Shown: positions 45,183 through 58,526, counted from the first letter of the stretch. The stretch is DNA of 64,000 nt from Pseudomonas sp. PA15(2017) (GCF_001945395.1 NZ_MSXV01000052.1:186001-250000); one strand, 5' to 3'. Translations and numbers: made by a program. Notes: generated by a model not told the origin, from the letters alone.

Positions 45183-45192
45183 TCGGCGACGC

Positions 45193-45519
45193 TTACAGGT
45201 TGGCGTCGATGAAGGCAGCCAGTTGCGACTTGGACAGGGCGCCGACCTTGGTGGCTTCGACGCTACCGTTCTTGAACAGCATCAGGGTCGGGATGCCACG
45301 CACGCCGTACTTTGGCGGAGTGTCCTGGTTCTCGTCGATGTTCAGTTTGCAGACCTTCAGCTTGCCCTGGTATTCCTTGGAGATTTCGTCCAGCACCGGG
45401 GCGATCATCTTGCATGGGCCGCACCACTCGGCCCAGTAGTCGACCAGTACCGGCCCGTCTGCCTGGATGACGTCCTGGTCGAAGCTGGCATCGCTTACAT
45501 TGGTGATGAATTCACTCAT
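45193..45519 (-). CDS. trxA: Thioredoxin 1
   Basis: 108 residues. The active site is WAEWCGPCKMIAPVL, preceded by MSEFITNVSDASFDQDVI and followed by GIPTLMLFKNG with the cis-proline. It is the general cytoplasmic disulfide reductant. ATG 45519 has GGAG about 8 bases upstream; the in-frame ATG at 45540 is not supported. trxA followed by rho is a widely conserved pair. Confidence 0.98.
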   Translation of the reverse strand: MSEFITNVSDASFDQDVIQADGPVLVDYWAEWCGPCKMIAPVLDEISKEYQGKLKVCKLNIDENQDTPPKYGVRGIPTLMLFKNGSVEATKVGALSKSQLAAFIDANL

Positions 45520-45774
45520 GGGAAGTCTCCGTGTTGGCACGCAATAACGATAAAAGTGGCGGCCATGATAGCCCGGCTAGCGTGACACAGGAAGGCGCCC
45601 GCCATTGAGCGTAGCCATAGAGGCTATCGACGCGTCCAATGGGCGAGGCCGCCCGTGACGCGCGAGGGAGACGGCCCAGGGACAGCTGGCGCAATGCCTG
45701 TACCGTGCGTATCCGTTGGCGTGCGCGGCCTATCGTGGCACGATGGCGGGGTTCTGCATCGAGATTGACTGATC

Positions 45775-47280
45775 ATGCCGCAAGCCCATTCCGAGTCCTT
45801 CCCCCTGGTCGCCGCCATCGACCTGGGTTCCAACAGCTTTCACATGGTGCTGGCCAAAGCTGACCATGGCGAGATCCGTATTCTTGAACGGCTCGGTGAC
45901 AAGGTACAGCTGGCGGCGGGCATCGACGAACAGCGCCAGCTCAGCGAAGAGGCCATGCAACGCGGCCTCGATTGCCTGAGCCGTTTCGCCCAGCTGACCA
46001 ACAGCCTGCCCCAGGGCGCGGTGCGTATCGTCGGCACCAACGCCCTGCGCGAAGCGCGCAACCGCGCCGAGTTCATCCGCCGGGCCGAAGCGCTGCTGGG
46101 CCATCAGGTGGAAGTGATCTCCGGTCGCGAGGAAGCGCGCCTCATCTACCTGGGCGTTTCCCATTCGATCGCCGACACGCCGGGCAGGCGCCTGGTCGCC
46201 GATATCGGCGGTGGCAGTACCGAATTTATCATCGGCCAGCGCTTCGAGCCGCTGCTGCGTGAAAGCCTGCAGATGGGCTGCGTCAGCTACACCCAGCGCT
46301 ATTTCAAGGATGGCAAGATAACCCCCGCCCGTTATGCCCAGGCCTACACCGCCGCGCGCCTGGAGATCATGGGTATCGAGCACGGCCTGAACCGCCTCGG
46401 CTGGCAGGATGCGGTCGGCGCCTCGGGCACCATCAAGGCCATCGGCCTGGCGATCCAGTCCGCGGGGCTCAGCAACAACGGTGAAGTCACCGCCGAAGGC
46501 CTGGCCTGGCTCAAACGCAAGGTGTTCAAGTTCGGCGATGTCGAGCGCCTCGACCTCGACGGTTTGAAGCCTGATCGCCGGCCGATCTTCCCGGCCGGCC
46601 TGGCGATTCTCGAAGCCATCTTCGACGCCTGCGAGCTGAACCGCATGAGCCATTCCGAAGGCGCGCTGCGCGAAGGCGTGCTCTACGACCTGCTCGGCCG
46701 TCATCAACATGAAGACGTGCGCGAGCGCACCCTGTCGGCGTTCATGGAGCGTTATCACGTCGATCAGGAGCAGGCCGCCCGGGTTGAAGCCAAGGCGTTG
46801 TCAGCGTTGGACAAAGTCGCCAAGGACTGGGAGCTGACCGACGACTGGCACCGTGAACTGCTCAGCTGGGCCGCCAAGGTCCATGAAGTCGGCCTGGACA
46901 TCGCCCACTATCAGTACCACAAGCACGGCGCCTACCTGATCGAGCACTCCGACCTGGCTGGCTTCTCGCGCCAGGACCAGCAGATGCTCGCCCTACTGGT
47001 ACGCGGCCACCGCCGCAACATACCCAGGGAAAAGCTCACCGAGTTCGGCGACGAGGGCGTGAAGCTGGTGCGTTTGTGCGTGTTGCTGCGCTTCGCCATT
47101 CTGTTCCACCACATTCGTGGCAGCCAGAACATGCCCACGGTGCGCCTGAAGGTCGGCCCGTCCAGCCTGGCCATCGAATTCCCCCAGGGCTGGCTGGCCG
47201 CCAACCCGCTGACCCAGGCGGATTTCGAAAGCGAAGCCGAGTGGCTCAAGCGCATCGACATGACCCTGACCGTCAGCTGA
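45775..47280 (+). CDS. ppx: Exopolyphosphatase
   Basis: 501 residues. The ASKHA ATPase-fold N-domain has VAAIDLGSNSFHMVLAKADH, RIVGTNALREARNRAEF, ISGREEARLIYLGV and VADIGGGSTEFIIG; the C-terminal HD-like domain has WAAKVHEVGLDIAHYQYHKH. It removes terminal phosphate from polyphosphate (and may act on pppGpp). It is divergent from trxA. In P. aeruginosa the polyphosphate kinase gene lies convergent to ppx; here a DUF2218 gene occupies that side. Confidence 0.96.
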   Translation: MPQAHSESFPLVAAIDLGSNSFHMVLAKADHGEIRILERLGDKVQLAAGIDEQRQLSEEAMQRGLDCLSRFAQLTNSLPQGAVRIVGTNALREARNRAEFIRRAEALLGHQVEVISGREEARLIYLGVSHSIADTPGRRLVADIGGGSTEFIIGQRFEPLLRESLQMGCVSYTQRYFKDGKITPARYAQAYTAARLEIMGIEHGLNRLGWQDAVGASGTIKAIGLAIQSAGLSNNGEVTAEGLAWLKRKVFKFGDVERLDLDGLKPDRRPIFPAGLAILEAIFDACELNRMSHSEGALREGVLYDLLGRHQHEDVRERTLSAFMERYHVDQEQAARVEAKALSALDKVAKDWELTDDWHRELLSWAAKVHEVGLDIAHYQYHKHGAYLIEHSDLAGFSRQDQQMLALLVRGHRRNIPREKLTEFGDEGVKLVRLCVLLRFAILFHHIRGSQNMPTVRLKVGPSSLAIEFPQGWLAANPLTQADFESEAEWLKRIDMTLTVS

Positions 47281-47292
47281 CGGCAACCTCGC

Positions 47293-47583
47293 TCACGCGC
47301 GTGCGGGTTGCCACGCGATGACCAGGCCTTCCTGACGGGCGAACCGCGGCAGGTGATCGTCGAGCACCGCGCGGATACGTGCCGCGGCATCTTCATCCGG
47401 CGCTTCGCAGGCGAAGCGCAGGCCCTGGGCATCGGCATACATCCGGCACGACCCGAACGGAAAATCCGCCCAGGCCTGGTGCTCATCGAACTCGACAGCG
47501 ATCTTGTGGCGAAAGTGCTTGCACAGCTTGGTCATGTACAGCGTGGCCGAGGCGGTGACCACGGCGCCTTGAAAACGGATCAT
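47293..47583 (-). CDS. DUF2218 protein
   Basis: 96 residues. It shows LCKHFRHKIAVEFDEHQAWA, GSCRMYADAQGLRFACEAPD and a C-terminal VLDDHLPRFARQEGLVIAWQ, the DUF2218 pattern. Family members often lie beside iron-siderophore genes, which fits its place 75 bases beyond the end of the enterobactin-type receptor gene on the same strand. Function unknown; no signal peptide. Confidence 0.88.
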   Translation of the reverse strand: MIRFQGAVVTASATLYMTKLCKHFRHKIAVEFDEHQAWADFPFGSCRMYADAQGLRFACEAPDEDAAARIRAVLDDHLPRFARQEGLVIAWQPARA

Positions 47584-47658
47584 GCAGGGCTCTCACGGTT
47601 CATTTCTTATGGGTGTCGCGATAACGGCGCGGGCAACGCATGGCCCGCGCCGCGCGGC

Positions 47659-49884
47659 TCAAAAGTCGTAGCTCAGGCTGGTGTAGAAAGTGCGCCCCGG
47701 CTCGTTGTAGGTGTAGGCACCGGCCTGCACGGCATTGCCTTCGCGGTACAGGCGCTTGTCGAACAGGTTGTTGATGCCCGCACCGACACTCCAGCCGTCG
47801 CCCAGCCGGTAGGTGCCGCTCAAGCCGGCCAGGGCATAGGGTGATATCTCGCGGCGCGCATTCCCGCTCAGCAGGTTGCCCTGGTAGTCGTACTTGCCGG
47901 GTGTCTGCCGGCCGTACCAGGTTACCGTCGCCTGCACGGCCAGAGGCTCGCTGAGCTGCCAATCGAGCGTCGAGTTGACGGTGAACTCGGGAATGATCGA
48001 CAGCGGCTCGCCGGTCTGCTTGTTGGTCGACTGCAGCATGTAGGTGAAGTTGGTGCTCCAGTCCAGCGCCGGGCTGAGCGGCACGTTGAGGGTGCCTTCC
48101 AGGCCTTCGACGACCGCCCTGGGCACGTTCTCCCAGCGGAAGATGTCGGCGTTGGCATAGCCGGCATTGCTGCCACCGGTGGCGCTGCCGACCGCGGTTC
48201 TGCCGGCTTCGATCTTGTTGCGGTAGTCGTTGCGGAACCAGGTGATGCCGGCCACCCAGCCATCACGCTTGAACTCGATGCCCAGCTCCTTGTTGATGCT
48301 GGTTTCGGCGTCCAGGCCATCGTTGCCCTGCAGGTAGCAGCTGCCACCAGCGCCCCAGCAGCCCTGCCCGCGGCTGTAGAGCAGGTAATTGGGGTTGAGC
48401 TGGAACAGGTTGGGCGCCTTGTAGGCACGGGCGATGCCGGCCTTGAGCACCAGCTCGCTGGTGAGTTCGTGGGACAGGTTGAGCGATGGGCTCCAGTTGC
48501 CGCCCACCACGCTGTGACGGTCGAAGCGCAGGCCCGGCGTCAGGGTGGTGCCGGGGCGCAGTTCGATGTTGTCCTCGACGAACACCGAGGCGATGCGCGC
48601 CGACGCGTCGGTGGGCCGCGAACTGCCGCCGATGCCGGGCACCGAGCCCGCCTCGGTGGTGGTCTGGGTATTGGAGAACGGATCGTCCATGCGCTGCTCG
48701 CTCCACTCGGCGCCGAGCGTCAGCACCTGTTCCAGCGCCCCGGAAAGCGGCAGGTTGATCTCGCTGTGGGCCGTGGTGCTCTGCAGTTCGATGGTGCCGA
48801 ACAGGCTGCCGTTGATATTGCCTTCCGGCCCGCCCGCCAGGCCCTCCTGCAAGCGGCGATTGCGGGTCTTTTCGTACTGCAGGTAGTTCAGGGTGGTGCC
48901 GAATTCCCAGTCGCCGTGGTGGGTGACGGCGTAATTCTCGCGGTAGACCACATTGGTTTCGCGGCCCAGCCAGGGCGAACGAAAACCGGCCAGCGCTGCC
49001 GAGGCACTGTTGTTCATGCTGTCGCCGGCGTAGATGTTGCCCTGGCGGCTGAAGCCGGCCTCGAAGTCGAGGCTCTGCTCGTCGTTCAGGCGCCAGGACA
49101 AGAGGCCGTTGACGTCCTTGTTGCGCACGCCTTCGCGCCCCGCGGTGGCGCGCGCGGTGGGGTCGATGGTATGGCCGCTGTTGATGTCCTCGTCGTCGGC
49201 GTCGGTCTTGTTCAGGTTGCCATAGAGGCGGTACGACAGGTTCTCGGCCAGCGGCCCACTGAGGCCGAAGTTGAAGCGCCGCGTGGCGCCCTCCTCGCTG
49301 TGCTGGGGCGCGTTGGCGTACAGGCTGAGGTTGCCGTGCTGCTCGAGGCCGGCCTTTCTGGTGATGATGTTGATCACCCCGCCTGCGGCGCCGCTGCCAT
49401 AACGCGCGGCCGCCGGGCCGCGTAGCACCTCGATGCGCTCGACCTGCTCGGCCGGCACCCAATTGGTGTCGCCACGGGTGTCACGGTCACCGCGCCAGCC
49501 ATAACGCACGGCGTTACGCGAGCTGATCGGCTTGCCGTCCACCAGGATCAGGGTGTTCTCCGGCCCCATGCCGCGGATGTCGATCTGCCGGTTGTTACCG
49601 CGTGCCCCGGAGCCGCTGTTACCGGTCAGATTGACGCCGGGCTGCTTGCGAATGATGTCGGCCAGGTCATTGGCCGGCGGCGCCTTGCGGATGTCCTCGG
49701 CACTGATCACTGAGACCCCGGGCGCCTGCTTGAGCTCTTCCTGGGCCGTGGCCATGACCCGCGTTTCTTCGAGTTCGACGGCCTGATCGAGCTGCTCGGC
49801 CTGAACGCCCGCAACCGCGCCGCCCGCCAGCAGCACGGCAAGCGCCAGCCGATTGAGTGCCCAAACCCCGTGACTTGCATTCAT
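47659..49884 (-). CDS. pfeA: Ferric enterobactin-type TonB-dependent receptor (FepA/PfeA)
   Basis: 741 residues, close to FepA/PfeA. It has a signal peptide (MNASHGVWALNRLALAVLLA, cleavage near VQA), a TonB box region ELEETRVMATAQEELKQAPG, the plug (DLADIIRKQPGVNLTGNSGS, IDIRGMGPENTLILVDGKPI, RIEVLRGPAAARYGSGAAGG) and a barrel ending in FYTSLSYDF. It would import ferric catecholate siderophores across the outer membrane. ATG 49884 has GGAGGGGG upstream; the frame to 49980 crosses the Fur-like site. The divergent AraC gene is its probable regulator. Confidence 0.9.
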   Translation of the reverse strand: MNASHGVWALNRLALAVLLAGGAVAGVQAEQLDQAVELEETRVMATAQEELKQAPGVSVISAEDIRKAPPANDLADIIRKQPGVNLTGNSGSGARGNNRQIDIRGMGPENTLILVDGKPISSRNAVRYGWRGDRDTRGDTNWVPAEQVERIEVLRGPAAARYGSGAAGGVINIITRKAGLEQHGNLSLYANAPQHSEEGATRRFNFGLSGPLAENLSYRLYGNLNKTDADDEDINSGHTIDPTARATAGREGVRNKDVNGLLSWRLNDEQSLDFEAGFSRQGNIYAGDSMNNSASAALAGFRSPWLGRETNVVYRENYAVTHHGDWEFGTTLNYLQYEKTRNRRLQEGLAGGPEGNINGSLFGTIELQSTTAHSEINLPLSGALEQVLTLGAEWSEQRMDDPFSNTQTTTEAGSVPGIGGSSRPTDASARIASVFVEDNIELRPGTTLTPGLRFDRHSVVGGNWSPSLNLSHELTSELVLKAGIARAYKAPNLFQLNPNYLLYSRGQGCWGAGGSCYLQGNDGLDAETSINKELGIEFKRDGWVAGITWFRNDYRNKIEAGRTAVGSATGGSNAGYANADIFRWENVPRAVVEGLEGTLNVPLSPALDWSTNFTYMLQSTNKQTGEPLSIIPEFTVNSTLDWQLSEPLAVQATVTWYGRQTPGKYDYQGNLLSGNARREISPYALAGLSGTYRLGDGWSVGAGINNLFDKRLYREGNAVQAGAYTYNEPGRTFYTSLSYDF

Positions 49885-49912
49885 GAACCGCCCCCTCCCA
49901 AAAAATAAAATC

Positions 49913-49931
49913 GCAATCGATTCGTATTTGC
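49913..49931 (-). promoter_or_regulatory. Fur-box-like site upstream of the receptor
   Basis: GCAATCGATTCGTATTTGC lies 29 bases before the receptor start. On the minus strand it matches 10 of 19 positions of the Fur consensus. Together with the site at 50025 it makes iron repression of the divergent pair likely. Confidence 0.5.
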
Positions 49932-50024
49932 ATAGGCGGATTTTTTCATGCCAATGGCGCCGAAAGGTTTGCGCAAACAATGAAGATGTTTGCGCCAGGT
50001 CAAACCGCCGGGCACTTACGCTTA

Positions 50025-50043
50025 GGAATCATTTGCATTTGCA
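50025..50043 (+). promoter_or_regulatory. Fur-box-like site upstream of the AraC regulator
   Basis: GGAATCATTTGCATTTGCA; its reverse complement matches 11 of 19 positions of the Fur consensus. It lies about 190 bases before the ATG of the AraC gene in the 349-base divergent region 49885-50233, which otherwise shows no gene. Confidence 0.55.
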
Positions 50044-50233
50044 TGATGGCCGGCGTTAGGCTCTCCAGGCGTTTCCGATCGGGGTGCAGTCGAATCCATC
50101 CATGGTTCGTGATCGGCACCTGGCCCGCCACAAGCGGGTACTCGGACTCGCGCCAGCCCTTCCCCGTGCGGCGACTACCGCTCGCCGAATCAGCGCCTAC
50201 CTCAGCCGTCACGCCAGCCGCGAGGCCTCGATC

Positions 50234-51205
50234 ATGAACACCGTCCTTCATCCTCAGGAACTGATCCGGCAGATCGGCCCTGATCTGGGCCCGCAGTTGC
50301 GCCTGATCGACAGCGAATCCTCGAAAGCCAACCTGTTTCGCGGCAAGCTGCGCTGGCTGCACTTGCGCTCGGGCCTGTCGCTGCATTGCAGCGACTGCCT
50401 TGAGCTGAGCACCTTCAGTACGCAATTGCAGATCCAGCCGCGCCTCAACTTCGTGCTGTTTCTCGACGGCCATAGCGACGTGCGCTATGACGACCGCGCG
50501 GTGCGCTTCGGTGGCGAGCACAAGGGCGGTGAAGGCATCGCGGTGTCGCTGGCCGAACCGGTGGTGTTCTCGCGCCAGGCACGGCGCGGCAGCCACATCC
50601 GCAAGCTGGTGATCAGCCTGTCGCCGCAGTGGCTGGAAGCCGGCGGCCTGGACGGCCAGAACGAATGCGCGGCGATCGATCGCTTCAGCCGCCAGCACCT
50701 GGCCATGCTGCGCTGGCAACCCTCGGCGCGACTGCGCACCCTGGCCGAGCAGATACTCAACCCGCCGGGCTACAACCCGTTGCTGGAGAATCTCTATCTG
50801 GAAAGCCGCAGCCTGGAAATCGCCAGCGAAGCCCTGGCGATGATCAGCCAGCAGGGCATGCAGCCGTTGCAGGGCCTGCGCCCCCATGAACACCAGCGCA
50901 TCCGCCGCGTGCTGGAACTGCTCGACAGCGGCCAGGCCGATGACTGGAACACCGATGCCATCGCCCGCGAGGCCGGCATCAACATCAACAGCTTGCAACG
51001 CCAGTTCCAGGCCAGCCAGGGCATGACGCTGTTCGAGTACCAGCGCGTGCGCAAGCTCAAACAGGCCCGCGAGGCCCTCGAACGCGACGGTATCAGCGTG
51101 ACCGAGGCCGCCTGGCGAGCAGGCTATGGCAGTGCGGCCAATTTCGCCACGGCGTTCAAGCGCCAGTTCGGCCTGACGCCCAGGCAGGTGCGCAGCAAAC
51201 TCTGA
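50234..51205 (+). CDS. AraC-family regulator, PchR-like
   Basis: 323 residues. The N-terminal ~200 residues (LSLHCSDCLELSTFSTQLQI, RLNFVLFLDGHSDVRYDDRA, SHIRKLVISLSPQWLEAGGL) resemble PchR, the siderophore-responsive activator; the C-terminal AraC domain carries NTDAIAREAGININSLQRQF and VTEAAWRAGYGSAANFATAF followed by RQFGLTPRQVRSK. It is divergent from the receptor gene and probably activates it when the siderophore is bound. ATG 50234 follows GAGG; the frame upstream to 50084 lacks similarity. Confidence 0.9.
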   Translation: MNTVLHPQELIRQIGPDLGPQLRLIDSESSKANLFRGKLRWLHLRSGLSLHCSDCLELSTFSTQLQIQPRLNFVLFLDGHSDVRYDDRAVRFGGEHKGGEGIAVSLAEPVVFSRQARRGSHIRKLVISLSPQWLEAGGLDGQNECAAIDRFSRQHLAMLRWQPSARLRTLAEQILNPPGYNPLLENLYLESRSLEIASEALAMISQQGMQPLQGLRPHEHQRIRRVLELLDSGQADDWNTDAIAREAGININSLQRQFQASQGMTLFEYQRVRKLKQAREALERDGISVTEAAWRAGYGSAANFATAFKRQFGLTPRQVRSKL

Positions 51206-51355
51206 AACCCCGCTTCGGTACCTCGAACGAGGCTACTGGACACTCGCCAAGCCTCTCATCCCGCGGCCCGGACTGGCTTTGTAACTATTTTTGACAGCGG
51301 CGCAGACGTGCAGGCTAGAATCGGGCTCGCCTTTTGCCTGTGGAGTCTTGCCGCC

Positions 51356-53098
51356 TTGGATGCCAGCACCATCAACAGCCTCCTGCTCGTCGGCGCCCTC
51401 ATGGTCGGCGCGAGCATCATGGTCAGCTCGCTGTCCTCGCGCCTCGGCATCCCGATTCTGGTCATCATCCTCGCCGTCGGCATGGTTGCGGGCGTCGATG
51501 GCGGCGGCATCATCTTCAACAACTACCCGACCGCCTATCTGGTGGGCAACCTGGCACTGGCGGTGATCCTGCTCGACGGCGGTGTGCGCACCCGGGTCGG
51601 CAGTTTCCGGGTGGCATTGTGGCCGGCCCTGTCGCTGGCCACGGTCGGCGTGTTGATCACGACCGTGTTGACCGGTATGGCCGCCGCCTGGCTGTTCGGC
51701 CTGAGCCTGATGCAGGGGCTGTTGATCGGCGCCATCGTCGGCTCCACCGATGCGGCCGCCGTGTTCTCGCTGCTCGGCGGCAAGGGCCTCAACGAGCGGG
51801 TCAGCGCCACCCTGGAGATCGAATCCGGTAGCAACGACCCGATGGCGGTATTCCTCACCGTCACGTTGATCGACATGCTCGCCAAGGGCCAGGGCGAATT
51901 CCACCTGAGCTTCCTCGGCCACCTGGTGCAGGAATTCGGCATCGGGTCGGTGCTGGGCCTGGGCGGCGGCTGGCTGCTGCTGAAGATCATCAACCGCCTG
52001 CACCTGGCCCACGGTCTGTACCCGCTGCTGGTGGTCAGTGGCGGTCTGCTGGTGTTCGCCCTGACCAACGCCCTGCACGGTAGCGGTTTCCTCGCCGTGT
52101 ACCTGTGCGGCCTGGTGCTGGGCAACCGGCCGATCCGCTCGCGCCACGGCATCCTGCACATGCTCGACGGCATGGCCTGGCTGGCGCAGATCGGCATGTT
52201 TCTGGTGCTCGGCCTGCTGGTCACACCTCACGACCTGCTGCCCATCGCCCTGCCGGCATTGGGCCTGGCGCTGTGGATGATCCTCTTCGCGCGGCCGCTG
52301 TCGGTGCTGGTCGGGCTGATCCCGTTTCGCGCCTTCCACACCAAGGAAAAAGTGTTCATCGCCTGGGTCGGCCTGCGTGGCGCGGTGCCGATCATTCTTG
52401 CCGTGTTTCCGATGATGGCCGGGCTGCCCCACGCCCAGCTGTATTTCAACCTGGCGTTCTTCATCGTGCTGGTATCGCTGCTGCTGCAGGGCGCCAGCCT
52501 GCCGTGGGTCGCCAAGGCGCTCAAGGTGACGGTGCCGCCCGACCCGGTGCCGATCTCCCGCGCCGGCCTGGAAGTGCACCCGACCAGCCAGTGGGAGCTG
52601 TTCGTCTATCGCCTGGGTGCGGAAAAATGGTGTATCGGCGCGCCGCTGCGCGACCTGAAGATGCCGGATTCCACCCGTGTCGCCGCGCTGTTTCGCCATC
52701 ACCAGTTGCTGCACCCCTCCGGCAGTACGGTGCTGGAGGCCGGCGACATGCTCTGCGTGATCGGCCACGAGCACGACCTGCCGGCCCTCGGCAAACTGTT
52801 CAGCCAGGCGCCGCAACGTGGCATGGACTTGCGCTTCTTCGGTGACTTCGTGCTCGAAGGCGATGCCCAGCTGGGCGCCATCGCCGCGCTCTACGGCCTG
52901 GCCACCGACGACGCGGACCCTGCGCTGCCCCTAGGCCGCTTCATCAACCAGCAGATCGGTGGCGGGCCGGTGGTCGGCGACCAGGTCGAATGGCAGGGCC
53001 TGACCTGGACGGTCGCCGAGATGGACGGGAACAAGATCCGCAAGGTCGGCGTCAGATTCCCCGAAGGCGTCCGCCCGGGCCCTGGCTTGTCGTTCTGA
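51356..53098 (+). CDS. cvrA: Potassium/proton antiporter CvrA (NhaP2)
   Basis: 580 residues. A CPA1 transporter domain with about 12 spans (INSLLLVGALMVGASIMVSS, LGIPILVIILAVGMVAGVDG, STDAAAVFSLLGGKGLNERV with the functional Asp, WVGLRGAVPIILAVFP) is followed by a TrkA_C domain (WELFVYRLGAEKWCIGAPLR) and a CorC/HlyC-like end (LGRFINQQIGGGPVVGDQVE). It exports K+ for protons in the inner membrane. I use TTG 51356 because family members begin at this DAxTINSL stretch; the upstream frame from 51308 is unlikely. It is followed by mscK. Confidence 0.93.
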   Translation: MDASTINSLLLVGALMVGASIMVSSLSSRLGIPILVIILAVGMVAGVDGGGIIFNNYPTAYLVGNLALAVILLDGGVRTRVGSFRVALWPALSLATVGVLITTVLTGMAAAWLFGLSLMQGLLIGAIVGSTDAAAVFSLLGGKGLNERVSATLEIESGSNDPMAVFLTVTLIDMLAKGQGEFHLSFLGHLVQEFGIGSVLGLGGGWLLLKIINRLHLAHGLYPLLVVSGGLLVFALTNALHGSGFLAVYLCGLVLGNRPIRSRHGILHMLDGMAWLAQIGMFLVLGLLVTPHDLLPIALPALGLALWMILFARPLSVLVGLIPFRAFHTKEKVFIAWVGLRGAVPIILAVFPMMAGLPHAQLYFNLAFFIVLVSLLLQGASLPWVAKALKVTVPPDPVPISRAGLEVHPTSQWELFVYRLGAEKWCIGAPLRDLKMPDSTRVAALFRHHQLLHPSGSTVLEAGDMLCVIGHEHDLPALGKLFSQAPQRGMDLRFFGDFVLEGDAQLGAIAALYGLATDDADPALPLGRFINQQIGGGPVVGDQVEWQGLTWTVAEMDGNKIRKVGVRFPEGVRPGPGLSF

Positions 53099-53228
53099 CA
53101 GCCGCCCAATAGCGCGCCTTGCAGCGCCCTGCCGAGCCGGTGGGGCTGATGCGCGGCAGCTCGTGACAGATCGCCGCGCGGGACTTCTCACCAGTCTGTA
53201 GACTCAGCAGGACTCCACCCCCGCGATC

Positions 53229-56578
<3,350 letters not shown>

Positions 56579-56582
<4 letters not shown>

Positions 56583-58042
56583 AAACCCTCGACACCCTGA
56601 CCTTCGACAATCGCTTCGCCGGCCTGGGTGACGGGTTTTCAGCGCACATACTGCCCGAGCCCATCGCCGAGCCGCGCCTGGTGGTAGCCAGCGACAGCGC
56701 CCTGGCCCTGCTCAACCTCGACCCGCGCGAGGCGCAGCGCGAGGTGTTCGCCGAGCTGTTCTCCGGCAATCAGCTGTGGAGCGATGCCGAGCCGCGCGCC
56801 ATGGTCTATTCCGGTCACCAGTTCGGCGGCTACTCGCCACGCCTCGGCGATGGCCGCGGCCTGCTGCTCGGCGAAGTACTCAACGATGCCGGCGAACACT
56901 GGGACCTGCATCTCAAGGGCGCCGGCATGACGCCCTACTCGCGCATGGGCGATGGCCGCGCCGTGCTACGCTCGTCGATTCGCGAGTTTCTCGCCAGCGA
57001 AGCGCTGCATGCCCTCGGCATTCCCAGCTCGCGAGCGCTGTGCGTGACCGGTTCGAGCACGCCGGTGTGGCGCGAGAAGCAGGAAACCGCCGCCATGCTG
57101 GTGCGCCTGGCGCCCAGCCACGTGCGCTTCGGTCACTTCGAATACTTCTATTACACGCGCCAGCACGAGCAACTCAAGCAGCTCGCCGACTACGTGATCG
57201 AACACCATTACCCGGCCTGCCGCGAGCAGCCGCAGCCCTACGCAGCGCTACTCAAGGCCGTGCTGGAACGCACCGCGGAAATGGTCGCCTGGTGGCAAGC
57301 CTATGGTTTTTGCCACGGGGTGATGAACACCGACAACATGTCGATCCTCGGCATCACCTTCGACTTCGGCCCCTACGCCTTTCTCGACGACTTCGACGCC
57401 AAGCACATCTGCAACCACTCCGACGACACCGGCCGCTACAGCTTCAGCAACCAGGTGCCCATCGCCCACTGGAACCTCTCGGCCCTCGCTCAGGCGCTGA
57501 CGCCCCTGGTGGAGGTCGACACCCTGCGCGAAACCCTCGAGCTGTTCCTGCCGATCTACCAGGCCCACTACCACGACCTGATGCGCAAACGCCTGGGCTT
57601 CACCACCGCCGAAGACGGCGACGAACAGCTGATCCAGCGCCTGCTGACCCTGATGCAGGCCGGCAAGGCCACCGACTACTCGCTGTTCTTCCGCCACCTG
57701 GGTGACCAGGCGCCAGCCGACGCGCTGAAGGTGCTGCGCAACGACTTCGTCGACCTCAACGGCTTCGACGCCTGGGCCGCCGACTACCAGGCTCGCGTCG
57801 AACGCGAAGGTTTCGAACCAGCCGAACGCCGGGCCCGCATGCACGCCGTCAACCCGCTCTACGTGCTACGCAACTACCTGGCCCAGGAAGCCATCGCCGC
57901 CGCCGAAGCAGGCGACTACGGCCCGGTGCGCGAACTGCACCACGTACTGACGAGCCCCTTCGACGAGCAGCCGGGCAAGGAGCATTACGCGCAGCGTCCG
58001 CCGGATTGGGGCAAGCATCTGGAAATCAGTTGTTCGTCTTAG
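56579..58042 (+). CDS. selO: Protein adenylyltransferase SelO (YdiU)
   Basis: 487 residues. This pseudokinase-fold enzyme transfers AMP to Ser/Thr/Tyr. Visible blocks: MVYSGHQFGGYSPRLGDGRG, HLKGAGMTPYSRMGDGRAVL, REFLASEALHALGIPSSRAL, VRFGHFEYFYY and the nucleotide-site GVMNTDNMSILGITFDFGPY. The C-terminus lacks the selenocysteine form; it ends in WGKHLEISCSS with an ordinary Cys encoded by TGT. The GTG start at 56579 overlaps the mscK stop by 4 bases, so translation is coupled. Confidence 0.96.
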
Positions 58043-58044
58043 CG

Positions 58045-58253
58045 CTTGTTCAAAGTCTTGCACGCGCATAAAGCGGCAATTACAAGGCAGGAGCGGCCAT
58101 TGGTGCAGTACCTGTGGGAACGGGCGGGGACGCCTGGTCCATGCCCGCGATTTTTCGCGCGCATGGCGCGCTCCCACAGTAGGTGAGGGGACAGCCGTTT
58201 CTGCCACTTAGCCAGCGAAATTGTCGAATCTGAGCTTAAAGATTATGAACAAC
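58045..58253. repeat. ~209-bp repeat element, left copy (with REP core)
   Basis: Imperfect terminal inverted ends CTTGTTCAAAGTCTT and AAAGATTATGAACAA enclose a REP-like palindrome at 58112-58179 (CTGTGGGAACGGGCGGGGAC ... GCGCGCTCCCACAG). The whole element recurs in the same orientation at 62069-62276, including flanking words TACAAGGCAG, GCCACTTAGC and GTCGAA. It begins 2 bases after the selO stop. Confidence 0.85.
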
Positions 58254-58526
58254 TTCTTAGAATCTGTTCGAAAGCCCATGCATTGGCCCACAGGCGCTAC
58301 CTGAATAACGGCCTCAGCGGGTCAACACAGGCGAACCACCAGCGTAGCGAGGTAACGCTACCGGGCTGGCCTCAAGGCTGAGCGCAGTCATGGATTAGAA
58401 ATGAGCTTGGCTCGCTGCACCATTGCCTTCCAGACGGGTTGGCCGCAAGCGCCCAGTTGAGTCTTTTTCTGACCCCGCTGGGCCGATGCGCAGCAGGTTT
58501 TACTATGGCTCGAAGTGGTGCCACCT
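58254..58526. other. Intergenic region, no gene recognised
   Basis: 273 bases after the left repeat. A small hairpin-like stretch (GGTAACGCTACCGG) is present near 58350. Short open frames occur, but none has a ribosome site or similarity I recognise. Confidence 0.4.
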
